Below are positions 27,216 to 38,205 of a stretch of 64,000 nucleotides of DNA, one piece after another. The number at the start of each line of letters is the position of its first letter. Positions within the stretch are counted from its first letter, which is position 1. The stretch lies in the NCBI GenBank assembly GCA_020205615.1, contig CM035161.1:1364001-1428000 (forward strand), given 5' to 3'. The notes below the pieces were generated by a model, which saw nothing but the letters and a program-made list of their open reading frames with translations, was not told the origin of the DNA and ran no database searches. The stretch comes from Panax quinquefolius. Its lineage: Eukaryota; Streptophyta; Magnoliopsida; Apiales; Araliaceae. The position numbers were made by a program, and so were the translations under genes.

Positions 27216-28115
27216 TGTTTCTCTCTCTCCCTCTCTCTGAAAATCATCCACCGAAGAGAGTTGCAAAAACTATGGCGATAAGGAGAGGGGGGGAGGGGGG
27301 AGAAGAGGAGTATTGTATCCTTACTTATAAGGGAGAATTAAGGGGAGAGGGAGGAGGAGTATTTCCCCCTTATAAGCGAGAATTCAGGAGGGGGAGAGAG
27401 TGGCTGATGCCACGTGGCAAACAAATATAGAAGGAAGGAAGGTCAGGTTGTCACTCTAGGGTTTATGGCACTTGATATGGTAAGTAGTGTTTGTGAAGGG
27501 GGCGTGAGTTCACAACGGGCCAAGATTGAGTTTCAGTAGTACATTATTAATTCAATAAGTATGTGCGACAATAAAATTGAATCGAAAGAATAAAATTAAT
27601 TTTTTTATTCTTTCCAGCCAAAATTAATTACTACTACTACTACTACTTTGTTTTGATTAAACTTGTTTAGACAAGGCAACTTAAAAAAAACTTTTTAGAT
27701 TCACAGGTTGATGATACCATGTTTACTCCTAATTAATTGTCACACAAGCATTTGGATAAACTTATCAAAAACGGGATACTAATACTATTACCACCCAGCC
27801 CAGCGGTAATGTTTCGGTGTGGAACAATTGCATTACACTTCAAAATTGTTCAGCTAATTAAGTTGTAGGAGGAGGACAAAGGAAATAATGAAACAATTCA
27901 AGCTAATTCAATATACAAAATCAGACAGCAGATTGCAAATACTCGAGTTGGGACTTCAGAGGAGTTTTAAGAGACGGAAGAACATCAGGATTAAGTCTTT
28001 CAATCCATAACAACAATAATAAAAGAACTACTAAATGGGGGTTGGGTTGGGTTGGGTTGGGTTGGGTTGGGGTGGGGTGGGAACACAATTAGCAGTTGAT
28101 TATTCGAAATTTGAA
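27216..28115. other. Intergenic DNA between two minus-strand genes
   Basis: 27216-27440 is GA/GGGAG-rich (CT-rich on the gene strand) and is probably the leader and promoter of the coiled-coil gene. The remainder holds no gene. A (TAC)n run (about 27630-27646) and a (GGGTT)n run (28037-28080) stand near the 3' end of the next gene. Confidence 0.5.
28037..28080. repeat. (GGGTT)n microsatellite
   Basis: About eight units of GGGTT/GGGGT lie just downstream of the stop codon of the lysine-rich gene, within its probable 3' UTR (on the mRNA strand, AACCC repeats). Confidence 0.9.
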
Positions 28116-30545
28116 CTACGCTCCTCTCTGTTTCTTTACACTTCTAACAGCCATCACAAAGTCATCATCTGATCCGTTATCAGATAGATCATCATCAATC
28201 TTTCGCTTCTTAGACCGTTTTGTAGAACCTTTAGGCTCTGGTGGTGCCTTCTTCTTTGATGTTGGGGAGGATATAATTTTTCTTACAACGGTAATTGATT
28301 CGGCACTTTTCTTTACACTGACGACAGCTTTCATAGGTGAACCTAGTTTTTGCTGCTGATTCCTTTTCAGTTTCTTCTCATTAACTTTCTTTGCCACGTC
28401 CTTGGGTAGCAAACCAGACTCCATCATCCTGCCATAAATTCAAAAAGAAGAATAGGAATTCTAATTCAAAATCTGATATAGAGACGATCATATGCTCCCA
28501 GCTAGGAATGTATACATGTACACAATTGTGACATAAGAACTTTAATGGCATAATGGTATACTTTTTCTCTATCTCCATCTCGGAATTCAACATGGTTGAG
28601 GCACCTCAATTGGGTAAAACAACTTAAGGCTCAAGAGTCCAACGTTTTGGATCATTAAAAACCAAAACAAAAAAGGGAGAACAAATTTGTCCTTTCTTGA
28701 TGCCTAAACCACAGCATGGTCAGCTTTAAACCATAAGTGCTCAGACCAATTGATGCTCACTAAAGTCTTAAATAGACTAAAACACAAGGAAATGAAAGAA
28801 GGAAAAAAAAAGAAAGGGGGGGGGGGGGGGGGGGAAGAGAGAGAGGGGGAGAGACGATGGCCCTCCCATACTTGAATAGTTGAATGTACCAAAAGGTCAT
28901 TAGAGTACAAAGTGAACTGCATTAGGTAAAAATATGTTTACAAGGCTATCCTAAAGCATGCAGCAGCACCCCTCCTAACGAGTGTCTCTCAGTTTCATAC
29001 AAAGGCAGCACCATGATAGGTAATCCATATGTTTGAGGAACTGAAGTCATTACTGCCATAAGATCTACTACCAAGCAAACAAAATAATGATAGTTATGGC
29101 AATTGAAGTCTATCAATATTCAAATTAATTTGGTCAAAAAATTCAGGACTTGAACGAATACAAAGCACACAAGTTGTCAGTATCACTAATCAAATTAAAT
29201 TAACAAGGATATTCACGCCCACTATGATGAGACAAATGAGATATGTACATATACTTTATTCATTATTATTATTATTATTTTTATCTTGAAGGTTCTTCCT
29301 TCGTCATTTTAGGGATTTATTTTCGGCTTTTCTCCCTCCCTCCCTCCCTCCCTCCCTCCCTTTTCATGTCCACTATGATGTGACAAATGAGGCATGTAAA
29401 TATGAGTCATTATTATAGTTCATAGTTGTCATGGAATGTGTGTTAAGCTAAAAAGGTGACGACGGAGATAGTATTATTTTTATCTTGAAGGGGCGTTGAA
29501 GAAGGGCAAGACAACGCCTTGGACACAGAGATGCCAAGACTCACCCATTGGTAGCGGGCCCAATTAAGTGACTAAGTCACTTTTTACCTTGACAAGCCCC
29601 ATGAACTTTTCTAATTACCAAAGTAACCCAACCCATGACCTTAACCTAACCCATAAGTCTACTCCTTTGACCCTACTCCTTTGAATGAGAGTAATGCTCG
29701 TGAGGGAGACGGAAATGACTTCGTAGTTGATAATTTTGCTTGAGCTATGATTAAAAAACAGAGTAGAGAGTGAAGACTTTTTCAGTGTTAGTAATTATGT
29801 TTTGGGTTTTAGTGTATATAAAATTTTATTGTACAATATATACTTTTGAAATAAAATAAATAATGTATAAATTACACATTGTTAACGACTTTTCGCCATA
29901 CAGACGCCATAGCGGGCGCCTTATCGCCTAAGAGGACGTTGGTTAACTACAGTCGCGTTCCACCTTGGCACCGTGACAACTATGTTATAGTTATTTTATA
30001 GTTAATATCCTTCCTTCATTATCATAGTTGTTAAGGCGTCGCCAAGGCGGCCAGTCGGAAGGAGAAGGGCAAGGCAAGCGTGCAACTTGGTCGATGGTCG
30101 AAAGGCGAGCGCCTCGCAAAAACAGTCATCGCCTTGGACATCGCAGCAACGATTTGGACGACTATCCGGCTGGTCTAGATGGGTATGGATCGACCCAAAT
30201 TTGAACTGAGTTAAAAAAACGACGTCACTGTTTGAATACCAAACCTAACAATGGTCGAGTGGCTTCGCAGAGAACTCATCAGAGATCGACCATCGAAGTC
30301 GAGAGAAGCGAAATGCGAAGAAGAAATTGAAGTGTGAAGAGGCTGCGACCGAGTGACTACGATCGGCGACTACGATTGACGACTGTGTCTTCTTCTTCTC
30401 TCGTTTTTCCCCCTTTTCTGTTTATTGCTTGGATGTTATGTATACACTGATATGAAATGTCTTTTTCTTTTTCTTTATACCGATTCACACTACTGTTGCT
30501 TCTTTTTCTTTTCTTTTTTTGTTTAGCCTTGTTTCTTTCTGTTGG

Positions 30546-30613
<68 letters not shown>

Positions 30614-33600
30614 TTACACTACTTGGCTGGTGCTTTTTTTCTTTCTTATTGTACTTATTTTGTGTGTATATAAATATCAAATGATTGATCTAATAGATGG
30701 ATATATATATATATATGTATACTATTATTTTATTAGTTGCATGTGAGGGGTCAGACAGGAAAATGGGTTGCATATATTAGTTGGTCACTTAGATCATAAC
30801 ACTTGTCCCACGATAAACAGCTGTCCCACTATAGGGATTATTGGAAAGATAAGAATAATGTATATTTATTCATCTACATGGACAATATAATATTATTATA
30901 GTGATTATTGTCCTACTATAGTGATTATTGTATAATAGAATATTTATAAAATATTATTACTTATATTTAAGATAATCAATAATCATCAGAATAATATATA
31001 CTCCCCTCCGTCCCATAGTTATAAGGTGATTTCTTTTGGCACATAGTTTAAGAAAATCGGTTTAAGTTAATTTTTAACACAAATTTTCACATATACCCTT
31101 AATATAGAATTAATGAATAAATTAATTACTCCTTACTTATCACATTGAAACTTTTAACTTCATTGATTCTTTGGTACAATTGTCTTTTATACACAAAATA
31201 TGTTAAACTAGTAAAGCCTAAAAGTTGAATTTTTATTGAGAATACAACAACATTAAATGTGGTGATAAAAAATAATGACATTGAAGGTTGTTTCTTCAAA
31301 AAAAAGTAATGGTTGAATATTTATTATAAGGGCATAAAAGTAAAATAATGAACCAACTAAATTTTATAAATAGTAAGTAGCTTATATATTGGGACATCTC
31401 AAAATAGAAAATCAGCCTATAACTATGGGACGGAGGGAGTAATATTTATTATTCATAAAAAATAAATAAATTTAAGATAATCAATAATAATTTTAACTTT
31501 TAATTTTAAAATTTTTATATGTAATACATTCAAAAGTAAAAATAAAAATAGGTAATATTTTGATGAATGATTTGTTATTGCTAAATGCTAAATATTTACA
31601 TAATTGTACTTTTATTGTTTAATATACTTGTGAAGTAAAATAAATAATGTATAAATTACACATTGTAAACGACTTGTCGCCATATGAACGTCATGGCGGT
31701 CGCCTTGTCTCATAGGCGTCTTGACAGTCGGCTACTGCCATGACTCGCCGTGGCGCCTTAACAACTATGTTCATTATCCTTCATTATATTAGGGACTATT
31801 TTCCATAATATTTTTTTACCTCGACGGACATTGCAGGTTTAGTAGAAATTAATGGCCAAAAGTAGAAATAATTCAACGAGATTTAGGATTAGCTTCCACA
31901 TCAAAATTTAAGTCTAGCAAACTATTATACTCCTTGACAGCTTAACCATACACCATAGGAACTAAACTAGGAAACTATATTAGAGAAAAAAGGGGGAAGG
32001 GAAGAGAGGGGGGCCGACCAGGAAGCATTCATTCCAATATATATTTGGCCTGAGGAACTAAACTAGAATATTTGACAATTCAATATGGGGTAAAGTTAAT
32101 GAAAGAAAAAATTGAAGGATGCCAAAGGAACATAAGCATGCCCTTACAATCATAATAACTCCACAAATTACTTAATCCTTTATGTTATAGGCCCTATAGC
32201 TTCTACAAAAAGGCAATGAAAATTTCCAAGATAATATAAATCACATAGGATTGTTATCAGAGTTCAGTATGTGTAATATGAACAACAGAAAGAATTGCAA
32301 TGACTTGTCAGAGGCAAGCTCAAATGGTACCACATGGGCAGCTAAAAGAAGTTCCTGCTAAGATTCACCACAGCAATTCTAGAGAAAAATAAAAATAAAA
32401 ATATTTTTCTAAAAAAGACAAAAAAGTTGGATTAGATGGCAAGGCATAATACTTGGTCACTGTAGGTGGCTGATTCAGTAATTGTAGTTGACAGGTAAGG
32501 GCGCTGACCACCTTTCCAAAGTTTGCAAGGCTATGAATTGACTACACTATGCTACAGTAAGATCATGCAGGAGTAGGTTGTTCAAGACACGATTCCATTC
32601 CAAAGGTCATGTCCAAGAAGAAAAAAGAGAGAGAGAGGCCCTTATAGCATATAAGTTTGCTGAACAAAAACTAGGTCAGTTCGGATTAGTTGATAACGGG
32701 GTACAGAAGTTTATATAACAAAACTTAGATGAGCTAAAATACCCCAATAAAAGTTATAAACAGACACATCACTAATTAAATACAATTTTCATAAGGACTT
32801 AGTGGAGATGATTCTGAATTCTTATGGGTTTAATTAGAACAAAGAACTACATGAGTTCACACTTAACAGTAGAAAAGAAGATGAATGTGACAATACAAAA
32901 ACAATTTAAGATTCAACTGCATATTATAACTTCATGGCGTAATCAGCGCCATGCGTTTAGCACCTACAATAGTTTAAGCTTTTTTTAATAGGAATATAAA
33001 TGGAACTAATTAACACAAAAACTGAGACCAAACTAATATAAAGACTAGTAGAGAATAGTTGGGCTTGACTAGTTTATCTCAAGTCACTTCAAGTCAAGAT
33101 TTGAACTGAAATTTATTCCATAAGAAGCGAAACATCAAAATGTACACTGCTTAGGCCACTGACTTGGTCATATAATTGGCACATGAATTGGTGGGTATTC
33201 ATTACTTAGCCTAAACTGACATTCCGGCTAGTCAGGCTAATTGTGTTCCTCTAAATTAATAATCACCCTCCTTACCCCTAGTGTGTCATTCACGTTTCTC
33301 CCCAACCAAAAGCATGACAAAGACCATAAAAACCTTCACCTAAGACTTGGAATTAATGTTTCAAGAACATTTCACAGTGATAACAACACAGTCGACTGCT
33401 ACAATTAAATAATCCAATCCAAGTTTAGGTCATTATGGTGACAAAGGTTTCACTGCACGGCTACACCAAAGATCCTAATACAAACTCAAAATCAAAAGAA
33501 TAATAAATCTAAGAAGTACAATGGGGGCATTGGGCTAATCAAAGGGATTCATAATGATGGTAATTAGCCTTTCCTTAAGAAATTCAATAACATTAAGAAT

Positions 33601-34346
33601 AAAATTCCAACTTTAAGCTTACTACCAATTATAATAAAAGAGTTTTGAAGGGCAATTTCTCACCAGAAAGATGTCATTTCACTGTTAGGCTCTTGCTGGT
33701 ACAAAGACTCGTAGAAAATCCTCAGCGGGTCTCTCTGAAAATCCAAAATGTAAAACATCTATTACTCAGAAATCCACAAAAATAAAAATCTTGAAATTTG
33801 AATAAAAATAATCAAATAGAGAGAAATAAGGAAACATACTTCCTCAGGAGGGTCTCGTTTCTGACCAGGCAAATCGTACACCTTCTTTTCCCTTTTCTTA
33901 CCATTCTGCTCAGCTATTTTCGCCCCACTTTTCTTTTCCTCCTCCTTTATCTTCTTCTTGTTCTACATAACACAACCCATTACGAAATTAATCACTGACA
34001 AAGTTTAAACTATTTAAGAAAACCCCAATTAAAATTAAGCATCGCAAACCTTATCAGTCTTGTTTGAACTCTTTTTAGCCGTTGGATCCTCATATTCTTC
34101 TTTCTTGACCTTAGATTGTTCTTTCTTCACCTTATTTAAGCTCATCTTACCCATGGGCTCATCAAAATCTTCATTGTTTTCTCCTTTTTTCACCTTAGAC
34201 TCTTCTTTTTTCACTCTAGCTCCGTTGGAAGTAGTAGCGTCATTCGATTTTTTCTTGCGGTTTTGGAAAATAGAACCAAGAGACATTTCGTCTCCATCTT
34301 CCTCAACCTCCTCTTTCTTTACAGGCTTAGCATTTTCAGAAGGCAT
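28116..34346 (-). CDS. Lysine-rich plant protein of unknown function with RDPLR-FYESLY block, 267 aa
   Basis: Four exons on the minus strand (34050-34346, 33840-33962, 33664-33734, 28116-28428), with GT..AG borders and consistent phase, give 267 aa. Exons 3 and 4 join through a split Trp codon (TG|G). The N-terminus has repeated KVKKEE units (three or more), then KREKKVYDLPGQKRDPPEE, the block RDPLRIFYESLYQQEPNSEM followed by TSFWMMESGLLPKDVAKKV, and a basic C-terminus with KRSKKRKIDDDLSDNGSDDD. The RDPLR..W-MESGLL block is the part that looks conserved in plants; I cannot name a domain. Basic runs suggest the nucleus, and Lys-Glu repeats resemble sumoylation-like KxE contexts, both inferred. 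The last intron is 5.2 kb and full of transposons. Confidence 0.8.
29219..29416. repeat. Direct repeat pair of about 45 bp around a (CTCC)n microsatellite
   Basis: CCACTATGATGAGACAAATGAGATATGTA (about 29219) and CCACTATGATGTGACAAATGAGGCATGTA (about 29369) are followed in both cases by ATATA/AATATGA and a CATTATTAT tail. The space between holds TATTTTTATCTTGAAGG, also found inside the first hAT element at about 29472. The second copy directly precedes that hAT element. Confidence 0.75.
29421..29984. mobile_element. hAT element A, 564 bp, perfect 8-bp target duplication
   Basis: It starts CATAGTTGTCATGGAATG and ends ACCTTGGCACCGTGACAACTATG, so the ends are inverted repeats beginning CATAGTTGTCA. 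TTATAGTT stands on both sides (29413-29420 and 29985-29992). The right-end region (AATAATGTATAAATTACACATTGTTAACGACTTTTCGCCATA, about 29857 on) is shared with element B. There is no ORF; it is non-autonomous. Confidence 0.85.
30549..30610. repeat. (AT)n microsatellite
   Basis: About 30 units of AT lie inside hAT element B. It gives spurious Tyr-Ile repeat ORFs on both strands. Confidence 0.95.
31001..31439. mobile_element. Stowaway MITE nested in hAT element B
   Basis: It starts CTCCCCTCCGTCCCATAGTTATAAGG and ends CCTATAACTATGGGACGGAGGGAG, a nearly perfect inverted repeat of about 24 bp, with TA on both sides. It has the canonical Stowaway end CTCCCTCCGTCCC. Its interior is unlike the copies at 3514 and 22371, so it is a different family. 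Confidence 0.92.
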
Positions 34347-34855
34347 TTTACAACTGTATGGATTGCCTACGCCACAGAAATAGAATGAATTTGGTAATAC
34401 CGTGAAAAGCTGAGGAGAGAGGGAAGTATAGAAGAGAAAGCGAGGGTTTTGAGAGCGAATCAGAGGACCCAGTTTTCCACCTTCAGATTATAACAATTTC
34501 CAGATTTTGGGTAATTCGGATTCATTAGACCCTAACAACGGCCCAAATCGAAACTAGCTAAAAAGTTCGAGTTGGGCTGGATTAGGTTGTACAGTATCCA
34601 TATTCAACCCAGCTCAACCTATTCTATGAAATAAATAAGGAAATTTATTTGTCCGCCTAGTTTAAAGTCGCTTTGCATACTCAAGTTGCTTTAGTAGTCC
34701 AACTAAAAAGAGTTTTATTATACATTATAAAAAATTTTAATCGAATTATGATTATGACAATCATAACATATATGTATGTGATAGATAGGAATTAGCAAAG
34801 ATCATACTTTAATTTCCTAATCTAACTTGATCAAATAATTATATATAGAGAGAGA
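34347..34855. other. Promoter region of the lysine-rich gene and short spacer
   Basis: 34347-34470 is probably the 5' UTR and proximal promoter of the minus-strand lysine-rich gene. A TGGGC-type motif lies near 34570. No other gene is present. Confidence 0.45.
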
Positions 34856-34957
34856 GAATGATCCATAACATCTATATGTTATGGAATAAAAATTGCCATA
34901 TAACATCTTAACCTCTGTTTTGTTGATGAATGACTGAGATTGAGTCTGCTATTAAAC

Positions 34958-34982
34958 CGTCCGCTAGAAATTCTAGCGGACG
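34958..34982. repeat. Hairpin with 12-bp arms (CCGCTAG motif)
   Basis: CGTCCGCTAGAA, one A, then TTCTAGCGGACG forms a perfect inverted repeat. Related CCGCTAG/CTAGCGG pairs occur at 35061-35090, 37567-37600 and 37676-37695, all within the ends of the 34856-37804 element. Confidence 0.9.
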
Positions 34983-35678
34983 CAGTTAGTAAAAAGATTT
35001 GCCCATTTTACCCCTATTTACATTAACAAGACCAGTGAAATTAACACTATATACAACGTCCGCTAGTCTTACTAAGCCTAGCAAACACCTATAATGCAAT
35101 TAATGCAATGCTCAATACAATTCAGATGTCCTATCACACCACGAATTCTTATCACACCCAGTACAATTCAATTCCCTGATACAATTACACTGATACAATT
35201 ACACTGCAATCCACGAAGTACAGATAAATTTCAATTCACTAGCACTGATTCACTGCAAGCACACGAACTTTGCAACCTGTATCATCTGTAATTCAATTCA
35301 CTTATACAATACACTGCAAGCAATAAAAGATATATCAAATTCCAAATTCTATACAATCAAATATATTAATGCATCTTTTTTTTAAAGTTTCCAAATTCCA
35401 AATTCTATACAAATTCTCTCCTATGTTTCTCTATTAATGCATCGTTTTTTTAAAGTTTCCTCTCATGGTCCCTTCCTTAGATGAGTAAAACAAAAGGTTA
35501 GATGACAATTTTGTTTCAATTATATGGAGTAGGTATACAGAATGTGTTATACTAGAAAGCGATAAAGGTCAACGTAATGTGACGGTGCCAAATGAAAAAA
35601 TTATATATAAGATGATAAAGGAAAGCTTACCATTTAAATAAGTGAGGTCTTTGAGTATTTTAGTAGGCGGGTTTCTGG

Positions 35679-37550
35679 TTAGCTTTGCTTAAATGCAACA
35701 GTGGGAGCTATTCTGCAACTCCTCCTCTGATGTTCCAATACAAGTTCTCCGGCAAACAAGTCCAGTTTTTCAAAATTACTCTGCTTTCTGATCCTCTTAC
35801 CCCCTAACAGCACAGATTCTACGTTTTTCTGTTTCAACATTTCATCGACTATTTCTGTCAGCATTTTCACATTGCCGGGACTAGGGTCCGAATCTACATT
35901 GGCCCCACAACGACATATGTCATCCTGCTGTAGAATTAACACAGTCCTTTGACACGAGTACAGCCCCAACATGCAACAAAGTTTAGTACAACATATCATA
36001 TGACACAACATTAAACAGCCCCCAACACGCAACAACATAACATATACAACAGTTAATATTACACAACATCATACACAGAATATCATACACGAATTCATCG
36101 CCCTCCTCAGGTATGCACTCTGGGTTGGAAAGGGACACCATAAACAATAATATGGAGTACTATGAGCTAGAAATTACATATAGAATATCATATAGAAAGT
36201 TTGAAAGGGACACCATAAACAATAATATCGAGTACTATGAGCTAGAAATTAATTGGTATGCCAATTCTAGTACTTAGGGATCCATGATAAAATCCTCTGT
36301 TTTAACAGATATGAACTTCGCTGCAGTGAATTATAACCACAAAACTTGGAAGAGGGGGGGGGAGGAAGAAGAAGAAGAAGAAGACAAAGCCCCAAAGATA
36401 CTCTACCTTTAATGCATGTGCATATGGGTCAGAGATTCATTTCCTTGATATAAATTAACAAGTAGACAAGGAAGAAAATTTTAAGAGAATTTTTTAAATT
36501 AAGCAAGCAAGCAAGCAATTTTACGCATTTATAAAACAAAGACACAAGTTCTTGCAAACATCTGGAAGATACAAAACATGTTGCTTGGATGAGACACTTT
36601 CAGCTGGATGTGGAATATGCTTTCTGAACATCTTAATACAATAAATAGTTGACTGCATATTAATTGAAGCTCCATCAGGCCTCCACAGATATCCAGGTGA
36701 TTTTGTAAATCCTTCTTTCTTTTTTCGTTACTGAATTTAGGTACAAGGAAGGGCATGCTATTAGGCATTGGAATGATACACAACATTGCTATTCTCTTGA
36801 ATTAGATACTCAGCAGATTTGGGATTATACTCACACTAAAATATGTTCATCGGTTAAATCAATCAAAAATTGATAGCAAATCAGTCATGACAAATTTTCA
36901 CTGTTCATCAGGGTAAAGCTAAGCACAGAGTCTGATATCAATGCACAAGGAACATGTTTCAGACCTCAATTTAAAATAAATAAATCATGCTTCCGATGCA
37001 TTAACAAGGATCCAGTTAAAACCACATGAAATAGAAGAAATAGGATGTACATATCGAAATAACCATAAACACAAAACTATTAAATCAAATGAAATATCAC
37101 TTACATCTTTTAGTGTGAGTATAATCTCACTAGGTATAAGAAAAGTCTTTTTGTCGTCGTCCAGAATCTGCAAAAAATGCATAGGAAGGTAAGCATGAAT
37201 TAAACTTAATACAACAAATTGTAGACTTGCTGCAGCGCATATCATTATGAGATGATATTGATTGAGGGTAGTGCATCGAACTGAAACCACATAAACAACT
37301 GGATCCCTAATTCACAGATAATCACAACCAGAAAATAGTGGATCATTCACATAAAATCGCAGCATAACCAAACAGTTTAAGTACGGATTTGGGATATTAA
37401 ATGAAAAACTTACCGATTATTGTCTGCGAACACTCAAATTTCTACAACTTGTTAATAATTTGCAGATCTTTGCAAACTAGGGTTCTTGAGTTCGATTGGG
37501 AATCGCAGCAACTTCGACAGATCCATAGCATTTACCTTCGTAACCTTTTC
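35679..37550 (-). pseudogene. Gene-like fragments inside the inverted-repeat element (unidentified)
   Basis: On the minus strand several pieces read like exons of a cellular gene. One is about 37085-37170 (ILDDDKKTFLIPSEIILTLKD, bounded by TCTGCAG-like and GTAAGT sites). A second is about 36540-36840 (SAEYLIQENSNVVYHSN and GYLWRPDGASINMQSTIYCI). A third, at 35679-35900, is the best: MLTEIVDEMLKQKNVESVLL, then KQSNFEKLDLFAGELVLEHQ and RRSCRIAPTVAFKQS, then a stop. A possible first exon near 37460-37530 reads MDLSKLLRFPIELKNPSL. I do not recognise the family. Frames between the pieces are not all open, so this may be a captured, partly decayed gene or a real gene that I could not splice. Confidence 0.4.
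36120..36250. repeat. Direct repeat of about 50 bp, two copies
   Basis: AAAGGGACACCATAAACAATAATAT(G/C)GAGTACTATGAGCTAGAAATTA occurs at about 36129 and about 36207, separated by a short spacer, inside the inverted-repeat element. Confidence 0.85.
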
Positions 37551-37802
37551 CCCCAAATTAATATGTGTCCGCTAGACATACTATAGCGGACTAGCGGATT
37601 GAGTAATTTCTTCGTTTAATCTTCTGGGCTAAGTGACTAATAGGGGCAAAAGCAGGAAATTTTTTCATTAATCACGTCCGCTACTACTAGCGGACGAATT
37701 TTACCCGATTCATTTATTAAACGGATGGTATAGATAACAAATAGATGGTATAGATGTTATATGTCAGTTTTTATTCCATAGCATATAGATATTATGGATC
37801 AT

Positions 37803-37807
<5 letters not shown>

Positions 37808-37861
<54 letters not shown>

Positions 37862-38134
37862 GAATATAAAACATACTTCTTAAATAACATCTCTCTCTTA
37901 AATAACATAATTTTATTAAAACTACTTTATTTTGGATATTTTTTTAAAAAAATAATATTAAAAAAGAGTAGTCCCACTTGCTTTCCTTCTATTTATAAAA
38001 ATGTCATCCACGCCCCACTTGTTTTTAAAAAGAATTTTAAAACGACGTAGTTTTAATAAAAGTATAATATTTAAGAGAGTACGTTATTTAAAATGAATAT
38101 TTTAGATCCGTCATATATATATATATATATATAT
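37808..38134. mobile_element. Foldback-like MITE flanked by (TA)n runs
   Basis: The left arm (about 37858-37932: AAACGAATATAAAACATACTTCTTAAATAACAT, then CTCTCTTAAATAACATAATTTTATTAAAACTAC) matches the reverse complement of the right arm (about 38040-38118) at roughly three quarters of positions. (TA)n runs stand at both outer ends (37808-37857 and 38118-38134). It has no ORF and is probably an old MITE inserted in, or carrying, TA repeats. Confidence 0.6.
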
Positions 38135-38205
38135 ATCATTTTCTCAATTGAAATTGAATAGCAAGTGGTGGTTCCTTTTGCTATCAAATGTGACCATGCA
38201 AGTCA

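Larger units (their letters stand above)
30023..31769. mobile_element. hAT element B, 1747 bp, perfect 8-bp target duplication, with nested MITE
   Basis: It starts CATAGTTGTTAAGGCGTCGCC and ends GGCGCCTTAACAACTATG, with TTCATTAT on both sides (30015-30022 and 31770-31777). It belongs to the same family as element A, from which it is separated by 38 bp including the duplications. The left third is G+C-richer, with GGCG/CGCC motifs in both orientations, typical of subterminal binding sites. The interior holds a long (AT)n run and a complete Stowaway MITE. No transposase ORF was found. Confidence 0.88.
28429..33663 (-). other. Intron 3 of the lysine-rich gene (5.2 kb)
   Basis: The intron runs between TTTCTG|GTGAG (33664) and the acceptor CAG before GATGATGG (28428). 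It holds a G-run of about 18 (28817-28834), a direct repeat pair near 29219 and 29368, a (CTCC)n run (about 29333-29362), two hAT elements, a long (AT)n run and a Stowaway MITE. Stretches 28440-29200 and 31790-33660 show no gene or bordered repeat. Confidence 0.75.
34856..37804. mobile_element. Terminal-inverted-repeat element of 2.95 kb with gene-like contents (Mutator-like?)
   Basis: The first about 50 bases on the left (GAATGATCCATAACATCTATATG, then TTATGGAATAAAAATTGCC, then ATATAACATCT) match the reverse complement of the right end (37804 leftward) with about 5 changes. Further in, both ends carry CGTCCGCTAG hairpins and a TTGCCCnnTTT..CCCCTATT stretch, so the repeat region extends about 200 bp with divergence. 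Long inverted ends would fit Mutator-like or foldback elements. No target duplication was found, because both flanks are low-complexity (AG)n/(AT)n. It contains coding-like pieces (separate entry) and local direct repeats. Confidence 0.65.

Noticed and set aside
27216..27266. N-terminal extension of the coiled-coil protein to 27266
   Set aside because: The upstream start would be a TTG codon. The first in-frame ATG is at 27215, and plant genes very rarely start at TTG.
28037..28080. (GGGTT)n as an interstitial telomere repeat
   Set aside because: The plant telomere unit is TTTAGGG; this unit differs and is a simple microsatellite.
28704..28922. ORF with a poly-Pro and poly-Phe stretch
   Set aside because: It is caused by the G-run and purine tract in an intron and has no other support.
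30357..30684. Overlapping ORFs on both strands with Tyr-Ile repeats
   Set aside because: They are translations of the (AT)n run inside hAT element B and have no other coding signal.
34847..37813. 9-bp target duplication around the 2.95-kb inverted-repeat element
   Set aside because: The flanks are AGAGAGAGA on the left and CAATATATA on the right, which do not match, so Mutator membership is not proven.
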